This document shows positions 1 to 5,693 of a stretch of DNA of 10,444 bases, piece by piece. The notes beneath the pieces were generated by a model. That model made no database searches. It was not told where the DNA came from and saw nothing but the letters and a program-made list of their open reading frames with translations. The DNA lies in the NCBI GenBank assembly GCA_964370795.1, contig CAYJME010000108.1, positions 1-10,444 of the forward strand. Direction: 5' to 3'. Each line of letters starts with the position of its first letter. Position 1 is the stretch's first letter. Made by a program: the position numbers and the translations under genes. Origin of the DNA: JAHFOW01 sp964370795 (GTDB lineage Bacteria > Planctomycetota > Brocadiia > Brocadiales > Brocadiaceae).

Positions 1-246
1 CGTTCGGGTTTTATCATTTTTTATGTCACCCTTTCAGGGTTTGCTCTTACGTTGTTTTTCTTATCCAGGGCGTTGCCCTGAGCTATCTTATTTTGACCCT
101 TTGATGCGTATAGTAGGTAAAAGAATTGAAAATCCATGCTATCAATTTTTATCGTGGGATCTGTAAGCGCGGTTTTAATCATGCCACCCAGAAACCCGTC
201 TGCCTGAGGTTTGAATTTCTTTAACATTCAAATGTAACCTGATATA
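1..246. other. Leader region upstream of the cytochrome cluster, with no convincing gene
   Basis: I see no plus-strand gene here. The first ~105 bases hold the dispersed repeat listed separately. The remainder is AT-rich and abuts the cytochrome b start codon. A minus-strand open frame (21-227, 68 codons) crosses it, but its C-terminal half is just a translation of the repeat, so I do not call it a gene. No good Shine-Dalgarno sequence precedes the start at 247. TATAAT occurs at 243-248 with TTAACA 16 bases upstream (221-226), but a transcript from it would begin inside the gene, so the cluster promoter remains unassigned. Confidence 0.5.
21..105. repeat. Dispersed intergenic repeat with two small palindromes
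   Basis: Two hairpin-forming units lie in tandem: ACCCT-TTC-AGGGT at 28-40 and the perfect stem CAGGGC-GTT-GCCCTG at 66-80, followed by an AT-rich stretch ending in GACCCTTTG (94-102). From memory, sequences of this pattern (CAGGGC..GCCCTG beside CCCTTTCAGGG) recur many times in genomes of planctomycetes and Bacteroidetes. The palindromes are seen directly; membership in a repeat family is recollection and needs a genome-wide search. Exact limits are uncertain. Confidence 0.5.
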
Positions 247-801
247 ATGAATAAAAATACTGATAATAAAGGCATTTTAAAGGAAATTATTGAAACGAAT
301 ATCACCAAAAAGTTGATTCTCAAAGGACAGAGCTGGTTCGGATGCATGGGCGGATTGTCATTAGTTGCATTCACCATCCAGGTGGGGACGGGTGTATTTC
401 TTATGTTTTATTTTATCCCCCACACGAGTAAGGCATTGGCGAGTATCCATTATGTAAGCCACGGCGTTCCCTACGGCTGGATTATTCAACGTCTGCATGC
501 TGTTGGCCCTCACATTATGATCGGGATGGTATTCAGCCACATGCTGAGAATCTTTTTTAAGGGAATCTACAAACATCCACGGGAACTGCACTGGGTGTCA
601 GGCGCATGCCTGCTCATTTTGACATTACTTATGTACTATACCGGAAGTCTATTGCCAGTTCATAATACAAAGACAGGCTCAGAAATAAATTTGACATTCA
701 TCTATGCCGTCCATGTAGCAGTTATTCCGTTAGGTATGGCAGTCTTCATGGGTTTGCATTTTCTCATGATCAGAAAAACCGGAATATACGAACCTTTGTA
801 A
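247..801 (+). CDS. b6-type diheme cytochrome b, Qo loop missing
   Basis: Membrane cytochrome b of the bc1/b6f family, N-terminal (four-helix) part only, 184 residues against about 215 for plastid cytochrome b6. All four heme-b ligands are present: H84 and H98 in helix B (14 apart) and H156 and H171 in helix D (15 apart, the b6-type spacing). C33 in the W-F-G-C-M-G-G segment aligns with b6 Cys35, which binds the extra heme c beside the Qi site. The end, HFLMIRKTGIYEPL, closely matches the b6 C terminus, and the KHPRELHWVSG segment matches KKPRELTWVTG of b6. The loop between helices C and D is about 30 residues shorter than in b6, removing the cd1/cd2 helices that form the Qo pocket. The ATG start gives the b6-like N-terminal length, although no Shine-Dalgarno is visible. 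It leads a cluster with subunit IV-like and multiheme cytochrome genes. Inferred role: quinone-linked electron transfer to or from those cytochromes. Confidence 0.9.
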   Translation: MNKNTDNKGILKEIIETNITKKLILKGQSWFGCMGGLSLVAFTIQVGTGVFLMFYFIPHTSKALASIHYVSHGVPYGWIIQRLHAVGPHIMIGMVFSHMLRIFFKGIYKHPRELHWVSGACLLILTLLMYYTGSLLPVHNTKTGSEINLTFIYAVHVAVIPLGMAVFMGLHFLMIRKTGIYEPL

Positions 802-823
802 TTAATAAAGAAAAGGATTTGAA

Positions 824-1147
824 ATGACAGATTATACCAAGGGCAAAAGCCCGGATATGTTAGAACCTTTTTTCCCCAACGAGATATTCAGATATATCGT
901 TGTCTCCTGCTTTTTATTGGTACTTGAATTTGTTGCCATCATAGTATTCCCGTTGCCAAAATTCGTACATAAACCAGATGATGTTCCATGGTTTTTCGTG
1001 CCCATGTATGGATTAAGAATACTCGCACACAATAAGTATCTGTTTATCTCCATGCTGGTTTTCGGTGCCCTATTATTTGTATCATGGCCGTTCATAGCCG
1101 GTTTAAGAAAACAGAGAAACCATAAAGGCACAAACATTAATTTATGA
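824..1147 (+). CDS. Shortened subunit IV-like protein (cytochrome b C-terminal domain)
   Basis: A 107-residue membrane protein resembling cytochrome b6f subunit IV (normally about 160). The start P-F-F-P-N-E-I-F-R-Y matches subunit IV's P-A-W-P-N-D-L-L-Y. Two membrane helices are visible at about residues 22-43 and 72-92. The third helix of subunit IV is absent, since the protein ends soon after WPFIAGL, where subunit IV has VPFLENV. The Qo-site motif PEWYFFP is replaced by V54-P-W-F-F-V-P60, so the quinol-binding glutamate is a proline and the tyrosine a phenylalanine. An AAGG Shine-Dalgarno at 813-816 supports this start. The gene follows cytochrome b by 22 bases, and its TGA stop overlaps the next ATG in an ATGA arrangement, which indicates translational coupling. 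With the loop loss in the partner gene, this argues that the complex does not oxidise quinol at a Qo site. Confidence 0.85.
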   Translation: MTDYTKGKSPDMLEPFFPNEIFRYIVVSCFLLVLEFVAIIVFPLPKFVHKPDDVPWFFVPMYGLRILAHNKYLFISMLVFGALLFVSWPFIAGLRKQRNHKGTNINL

Positions 1148-2115
1148 ACATATCGTATATTTTCCTTTTGATTATCCTCCTTACGGAGTGTTGCGTTTCT
1201 ATCGGTTGCGTTGTCTATCCCGAACTGGCAACACGGGGCATGGGCGCGCCAAGATCTGAACGATGCGGCGACTGCCACAGGGATATATACCAGGAATGGA
1301 AGGACTCTCCACACGCCCGCAGTTTCACCAATGCTGCATTTAAGGAAGAAACCTACGAGTATCAATTCATCTTTTGCCTGGGATGCCACGCCCCGGAGAC
1401 TATTTATGCCGATGGAAAAATTGAACCCCGCACGGTAAACCGGGAAGAGGGGGTAAATTGCAATGGGTGTCATCTGAATAGCGATTGTAAATTAAGCGGC
1501 CCAACCCCTGCCCGTGGCCCCCACCCAATTGCAGAGAAAAACCCATTCTTCAGGACAAGCGATGCGTGTGGAAAATGCCATATAAGTACCTTTAAAATCT
1601 GGCAGGAATTAGGCGATTTTAAGGATAAAAAGACATGTCAGGACTGCCACATGCCCACGATAAGCCGTAAACTCATACAGGATGAGCCGTGGCAAAAGAT
1701 ATATCCAAAAAGGATGGGGAAACAACATCTGTTTTCGTTTCAACCCATGATTAACAAGGAAGAAAGTCCCTTAACATTAGCGTTTACAAAGGTCGTTCAT
1801 TCAGACGGTAACATTGAAGGAACGCTGGAAATTGAAAACACCTCCATCCCTCATAACGTACCCACGGGAGACTATGGTTACCGGGAGGTCACAGTGACCA
1901 TTGAAATACAGGATGAATCAGGCCAGATGAAAAGCGCGCAGAATGAGTCCCTCTTTGTTGAAAAGAACACCGCCTTGCCGTATAGGGAAAAAAGGGAGTT
2001 TTCGTTTTGTTTTCCCTGGGACGGAAAACCCGTCGTGATTAAGGCAACTGTTCAACGAACCTCATTTAAGAGAGATAAAAACATCCTCTTGGCGGAGAAG
2101 ATTTACCAACAATAA
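1144..2115 (+). CDS. Pentaheme cytochrome c, cytochrome c554-like, with C-terminal beta domain
   Basis: Exported multiheme cytochrome of 323 residues. Five CXXCH sites bind heme c, at C41, C78, C106, C142 and C165. The segment W-K-D-S-P-H-A-R-S-F after the first heme is typical of the cytochrome c554 family. The N terminus is hydrophobic (residues 3-22) with little positive charge and ends in S-I-G-C22, so it could be a lipoprotein signal or an uncleaved anchor. From about residue 205 there are no hemes but a beta-rich domain with the motif H237-N-V-P-T-G-D, a variant of the HKFPTG motif in the tail domain of related multiheme cytochromes. The start overlaps the preceding stop (ATGA). Expected location is the outer face of the energised membrane, taking or giving electrons to the b-type subunits. 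The redox partner and any enzyme activity cannot be read from the sequence. Confidence 0.88.
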   Translation: MNISYIFLLIILLTECCVSIGCVVYPELATRGMGAPRSERCGDCHRDIYQEWKDSPHARSFTNAAFKEETYEYQFIFCLGCHAPETIYADGKIEPRTVNREEGVNCNGCHLNSDCKLSGPTPARGPHPIAEKNPFFRTSDACGKCHISTFKIWQELGDFKDKKTCQDCHMPTISRKLIQDEPWQKIYPKRMGKQHLFSFQPMINKEESPLTLAFTKVVHSDGNIEGTLEIENTSIPHNVPTGDYGYREVTVTIEIQDESGQMKSAQNESLFVEKNTALPYREKREFSFCFPWDGKPVVIKATVQRTSFKRDKNILLAEKIYQQ

Positions 2116-2134
2116 GGATTAAAAACATTTTATT

Positions 2135-2160
2135 ACCGCAAAGGCGCAAAGAACGCAAAG
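2135..2160. repeat. CGCAAAG triplet repeat
   Basis: Three copies of CGCAAAG at 2137-2143, 2145-2151 and 2154-2160 lie in the 79-base gap between two cytochrome genes. The pattern resembles the dispersed ACCGCAAAGGCGCAAAG-type intergenic repeats known from many environmental bacterial genomes (recollection). Two degenerate relatives occur at 9594-9622 and 9840-9866. Confidence 0.5.
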
Positions 2161-2194
2161 TAAAAATAATGTTGAATTGTTATAAAATATCAGT

Positions 2195-3451
2195 ATGTTT
2201 ACAGAAGTAAATAAATTAAACAAAAAGATTGCTCTCAAACTTGCAATAATTGCTTCTATCGCTGTAGGAATAACCACCGTGGCCTTATTCGTCACTTTGA
2301 AACAACCATGGCATAGCCAATATTGCACAAAATGCCATAGCAATGTTTCATTTAATAATGGGTGTAAAAAACCCTCCACGGGAGATATTGCCTGTATCGA
2401 ATGCCATACCCACGAAAATAAAGGTACTACAGTGATGGCCGTAGAAATAAATGACAAACATTGCACAACGGAATCGTGTCATTCACTCGGCAAATTATCT
2501 GAGAAGGCAGTTTCATACAAAGATATAAAACCATTTCAGCATAAAACACACAAAAAAACATTTGCTGATAATTTGAATCTGAGATGCACCTCTTGCCATA
2601 CTAACACCAACGGAAAAAAACATTTTGAGGCTGATATAAACACATGCAATATATGCCATTTTTTCAATACGCAGAAACCGCTTTACACCGGGGACAAAAA
2701 GCCCGTCTCTGATTGTGCCCTCTGTCATGGTCGTGTTGAGAAGACTAAAAAAATATATGATAAGGTTTTCGAGCACAAAAAATATGAAGGAATTGAGAAG
2801 GTAAGCTGCACAGATTGTCATTATAATACAATCCAGGGAAATGGCGCGGTAGTGAAAGATCGCTGCTATCAATGCCACCCCAAAGTCGCTGATAATTTCA
2901 ACAATGCATCAGATATGCATTACAAACATATTGTTCAGCACAAGATATCATGCACCGCCTGTCATGCTTCTCTTGCCCACGGATGGCCTAAAGCACCCAC
3001 GGAGATTATTGAAAAAGATATCCTCCGGGAAGCCAATGAAAATTATATGGTACAATATAAGATTATGATGGGAATGGGCGGGTTGGGTGTTAAGGGTAAG
3101 GAAGATCCTATGTATCTTGCAACTTTAAATTGTTCGGCGTGTCACAAAGATAAAGAATTGTATGTGCATGTAGCGCCAGAGGTCTGCAATAATTGTCACC
3201 AGAAGGGATTTGAAAAAATCCTTTCCGAACAAATGCATTTTGTAACATCAAAGATGCGACTGCTGAAAACCATGATTTCAAAGGCAAAGAGACAACATAA
3301 ATCAAATGCATCTTCTATGATTCAGGATGCAGAAGCTAACTATAATCTTATCAAAGAAGACGGAAGCCTTGGTGTTCATAATATCAAATACGTTAAGGAT
3401 ATCCTCAATTATGCGACAGCGCAGTTAGATACGTTACTTCATCAGGAATGA
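2195..3451 (+). CDS. Membrane-anchored 11-heme cytochrome c (one CX4CH site)
   Basis: A 418-residue multiheme cytochrome. Residues 13-35 form one membrane segment after a lysine-rich start, so it is probably anchored with the hemes outside. Ten CXXCH motifs begin at C44, C67, C131, C151, C174, C205, C224, C253, C313 and C331. An eleventh site, C90-T-T-E-S-C-H96, has four spacer residues, as in some Desulfovibrio cytochrome c3 sites. Many free histidines (e.g. H116, H119, H194, H242, H245, H249) can serve as distal ligands. The C-terminal ~80 residues are helical and carry D-G-S-L-G-V-H-N (389-396), a tail I associate with nitrite-reductase-like and related multiheme cytochromes. No Shine-Dalgarno is seen; TATAAA lies 8 bases before the ATG. 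The N-terminal anchor followed by hemes recalls NapC/NirT/NrfH quinol dehydrogenases, but the protein is much longer. Likely an electron conduit for the b-type module; no catalytic site is evident. Confidence 0.87.
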   Translation: MFTEVNKLNKKIALKLAIIASIAVGITTVALFVTLKQPWHSQYCTKCHSNVSFNNGCKKPSTGDIACIECHTHENKGTTVMAVEINDKHCTTESCHSLGKLSEKAVSYKDIKPFQHKTHKKTFADNLNLRCTSCHTNTNGKKHFEADINTCNICHFFNTQKPLYTGDKKPVSDCALCHGRVEKTKKIYDKVFEHKKYEGIEKVSCTDCHYNTIQGNGAVVKDRCYQCHPKVADNFNNASDMHYKHIVQHKISCTACHASLAHGWPKAPTEIIEKDILREANENYMVQYKIMMGMGGLGVKGKEDPMYLATLNCSACHKDKELYVHVAPEVCNNCHQKGFEKILSEQMHFVTSKMRLLKTMISKAKRQHKSNASSMIQDAEANYNLIKEDGSLGVHNIKYVKDILNYATAQLDTLLHQE

Positions 3452-3457
3452 CATTGC

Positions 3458-3506
3458 AGAGACGCAAGACTTCGTCGCAGGCTCAGTCGAATGATTTTGC
3501 GTCTCT
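3458..3506. repeat. Inverted repeat after the 11-heme cytochrome gene
   Basis: Perfect 10-base arms AGAGACGCAA (3458-3467) and TTGCGTCTCT (3497-3506) flank a 29-base loop, and weaker pairing (CTTCG with CGAATG) extends inward. It starts 7 bases after a stop codon and no T-run follows, so it is either a weak terminator or processing hairpin, or a copy of the AGAGACGCAAAA..TTTTGCGTCTCT dispersed palindrome seen in many genomes (recollection). Confidence 0.6.
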
Positions 3507-3523
3507 ACGGAAAAATCTAATTA

Positions 3524-3550
3524 TTGGAATTTTAAACATACGGTTATAAT
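3524..3550 (+). promoter_or_regulatory. Candidate promoter giving a near-leaderless transcript
   Basis: A perfect -10 box TATAAT (3545-3550) lies 8 bases before the ATG at 3559, with TTGGAA (3524-3529, 4 of 6 matches to TTGACA) 15 bases upstream, a slightly short spacer. There is no Shine-Dalgarno between, so a transcript would start at or next to the start codon. Position and consensus are seen; activity is inferred. Confidence 0.35.
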
Positions 3551-3558
3551 CACATACC

Positions 3559-4272
3559 ATGACAAAATTTCTTTTACCCTTTATTATTTTTATTGGCATT
3601 ATTTTATCACATCCGATGGTTTATGGTGAAAATAATCATTTTTCCACAGGTTCATGCACCGACCGATGCCACGTCAATCACATGGCATATCGTACCCAAT
3701 TCCAGGATGAGGTATTCTGGCATAAAACACATTCTCCTGATAATGGTTTAGAATGTCATCAATGTCACAACGGCGATCCCGTTGAACAAAAGACACACGG
3801 TAATTTAATAATACAAAAACAAGATTGCTGGAATTGTCACCATAAAGAAGCACCTGTAATCCTTAATCTTTCTTTAACAAAGGGGGAAAAGGGGAGAATT
3901 TTTGGTGAAAACAATTGTCTGAAATGTCATGCTGATGTAAAAAATTATATAAACGGGAATGTTCAAAACAGAGACACAATAGTCCCCGACTGGATGTCCA
4001 GGGCTGTTTCCTGTACAGAATGCCATAAACGGGAACCCCCAGAGGCTTCATTTAAACCAGTGCGAGAACGTTGTACAGAATGCCACAACCCTGATTATGG
4101 ACTATTGTACGATGCGTGGAAGGAAATACTAAAAAGCACACACACACAAATACCAGAAAATAAAATAAATATACAACCTCAAAAAACGCAAGAATCCTTA
4201 CGACTTGTTCAGGTATACGGCATGCATAATTTCAGGCTATCGCAGGAAATCCTGAGGTCTATAAAAAAATAG
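3559..4272 (+). CDS. Secreted hexaheme cytochrome c (one CX3CH site)
   Basis: A 237-residue exported cytochrome. A signal peptide is clear: M-T-K then a hydrophobic stretch to about residue 18, with likely cleavage after V-Y-G23. Five CXXCH sites begin at C66, C90, C120, C152 and C172. A sixth, C33-T-D-R-C-H38, has three spacer residues and is the first in the chain. A free histidine lies next to several sites (H40, H41, H67, H95), suiting bis-histidine ligation. After the last heme comes a polar linker (about 195-212) and a helical end with Q-V-Y-G-M-H-N-F-R-L (218-227), similar in place and sequence to the G-V-H-N tail of the preceding cytochrome. No membrane anchor follows the signal, so it is probably soluble and could be the outer end of the wire. 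No Shine-Dalgarno is seen. A purine-rich, repeat-like stretch (3871-3896) encodes the gap between hemes three and four. Confidence 0.86.
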   Translation: MTKFLLPFIIFIGIILSHPMVYGENNHFSTGSCTDRCHVNHMAYRTQFQDEVFWHKTHSPDNGLECHQCHNGDPVEQKTHGNLIIQKQDCWNCHHKEAPVILNLSLTKGEKGRIFGENNCLKCHADVKNYINGNVQNRDTIVPDWMSRAVSCTECHKREPPEASFKPVRERCTECHNPDYGLLYDAWKEILKSTHTQIPENKINIQPQKTQESLRLVQVYGMHNFRLSQEILRSIKK

Positions 4273-4577
4273 GGTAATAATTTGATATTGTGGCAGGTGT
4301 AGATCGTGATAATCGTATAGCGGCGAAGTCACAATTAAATCCCCTGACTAAAGAGAACTCCCCATATTTCTTTTGTATAAGAGGTACTTTCTGTCCCCCG
4401 CTGGCGGCGTAGGGGCATAGGTGTTAAGTTAACACCTATGCCTTAATCCCCCGCCAGCGGGGGACAATTGTTTGCCTTATCTTCGGCAAGTTCAGTACCA
4501 CCGTTAGCCACAAGCGATACGGGCAAATGGAGTAATGACGCTGAATAATTACGCGCTATGTACTTTTATAAACCACC
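4273..4577. other. Gap between convergent genes
   Basis: 305 bases between the hexaheme cytochrome (plus) and the Fic gene (minus). Apart from the large palindrome at 4392-4466 I see no gene. A minus-strand open stretch running through 4530-4447 into the palindrome has no convincing start or family match. No T-tract terminator was identified for either gene. Confidence 0.5.
4392..4466. repeat. 75-base nested palindrome between convergent genes
   Basis: Outer arms TGTCCCCCGCTGGCGG (4392-4407) and CCGCCAGCGGGGGACA (4451-4466) pair perfectly over 16 bases. Inner arms GGCATAGGTGTTAA (4414-4427) and TTAACACCTATGCC (4429-4442) pair perfectly over 14 bases around one central G. Only the 6-base and 8-base segments between outer and inner arms do not match. 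The structure could fold in either strand. It may be a bidirectional terminator for the two genes that point at it, or a small non-autonomous palindromic element. No T-run follows on either strand, so terminator function is uncertain. Confidence 0.75.
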
Positions 4578-5693
4578 TTATACAATCTCTTTTCCCTCAC
4601 AGAGATTAATGAGCTCTGCAAGCGCCAATATCTGGGCACGCCTGCCGCTGCCTTCCCGTATGACCTTCAAAACACCCGATTCCCTAAGTATCCGAAGTAA
4701 GCTGGCAATCATCTGGCGGCTGGGTTTGGGCTCTGCCGGAAATATAAGATGGGTGCTCTGAAAAAATGGCCGCTCGAACATCTGGTCAAGAAGAGGTACG
4801 GCATACTGTGAATGTGTGAGTTCAATAACGCGTGCCTTCAACTTCCCGTACAGAGCCATAATAGCCCTTGCCTTGGCGGTGTTTTGCCTTGCCTGTTCAT
4901 CGAGCGCAGTGAGGAAAAACCCGATCCACTGGTTCCATGCATCATCCTGCTGGCCGAGAGCCCGCAAGCGGGTAATATATTCGTCCCTGTGTTCTTCAAG
5001 ATATGCAGAAAGATAAAACACCGGGTGAGAAAGTAGCTTTTTCTCGTAAAGAAATATGGGAATGAGTATGCGGCCAATCCTCCCGTTTCCATCAAGAAAG
5101 GGGTGTATGATCTCAAATTGCGCATGAACAATGGAAAGCTGCACAAGCGGATCCGGTCGGTCGACATGGTAGTATTTCTCCCATTCATAAAGATAATCCT
5201 TTACCAGTAGTGGATCGGGCGGCACAAATTCAGCCCGCTCGATAGGACTTCCCGGCGGGTCTATCCAGTTTTGCGTTGTACGGAACCGCCCGCGTCCCTT
5301 GTTTTTCCCGCGCACACTATCAAGAAGGATGGCGTGGAGTTCAAGGAGGAGATTGAGATTAAATGGCCGTTTCTGCAGCGCCATTTCTGCATGGCGTAAT
5401 GCACGACGATAGTTCATAATCTCATAAATATCAAGCCTGCGCGATTCTTGCTCAGGTTCTTCACCAGCCTCAAACCTGAGTACCTCCCCAAGCGTTGCTT
5501 GCGTGCCCTCGATCCTTGAAGAGAGTACAGCCTCCTGAGTCGTTAAAGGTGAGAGCAGAACATCTGAATTTGGGACACCATAAAGGACGCCATCATAATA
5601 AGCAAGGGACCGGTTTGCCTTTCCAATTAGTGGGATAAGGGACTGCCAATTCACCTCTTGTAACGGAAGTTTCTGAGGAATAAAGGGTTTCAT
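4578..5693 (-). CDS. Class II Fic-domain protein AMP-transferase with C-terminal winged helix
   Basis: A 371-residue Fic enzyme, expected to transfer AMP from ATP onto hydroxyl groups of a protein target. The full active motif H197-P-F-L-D-G-N-G-R-I-G-R208 is intact, with catalytic H197 and the phosphate-binding D201-G-N-G. The N-terminal part contains S58-S-R-I-E62-G63, matching the [S/T]xxxE[G/N] inhibitory helix motif, so this is a class II (self-inhibited) Fic. The tail from about residue 295 looks like a winged-helix domain (S-R-Q-M-I-A-S-L-L-R-I-L then G-V-L-K-V-I-R-E-G-S-G-R-R). Length and order agree with the SoFic-type proteins of about 372 residues. No separate antitoxin gene is needed or seen. 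Base composition looks GC-richer than the cytochrome genes, which may mean transfer. Start chosen at the ATG next to the first conserved residues. Target unknown. Confidence 0.92.
   Translation of the reverse strand: MKPFIPQKLPLQEVNWQSLIPLIGKANRSLAYYDGVLYGVPNSDVLLSPLTTQEAVLSSRIEGTQATLGEVLRFEAGEEPEQESRRLDIYEIMNYRRALRHAEMALQKRPFNLNLLLELHAILLDSVRGKNKGRGRFRTTQNWIDPPGSPIERAEFVPPDPLLVKDYLYEWEKYYHVDRPDPLVQLSIVHAQFEIIHPFLDGNGRIGRILIPIFLYEKKLLSHPVFYLSAYLEEHRDEYITRLRALGQQDDAWNQWIGFFLTALDEQARQNTAKARAIMALYGKLKARVIELTHSQYAVPLLDQMFERPFFQSTHLIFPAEPKPSRQMIASLLRILRESGVLKVIREGSGRRAQILALAELINLCEGKEIV

Noticed and set aside
243..248. TATAAT just before and overlapping the cytochrome b start, with TTAACA 16 bases upstream
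   Set aside because: Transcription would begin inside the gene, downstream of the start codon that gives the right b6 length.
832..1473. 213-codon open frame on the minus strand
   Set aside because: It lies opposite the subunit IV-like and pentaheme cytochrome genes, whose family motifs are clear, and its own translation shows no domain.
4447..4530. Minus-strand reading frame ending inside the large palindrome
   Set aside because: There is no credible start codon, no Shine-Dalgarno and no recognisable family; probably chance readthrough of an intergenic region.
4838..5188. Minus-strand 116-codon frame inside the Fic gene
   Set aside because: Out of frame with an intact Fic coding sequence that has all its motifs, and no domain of its own.
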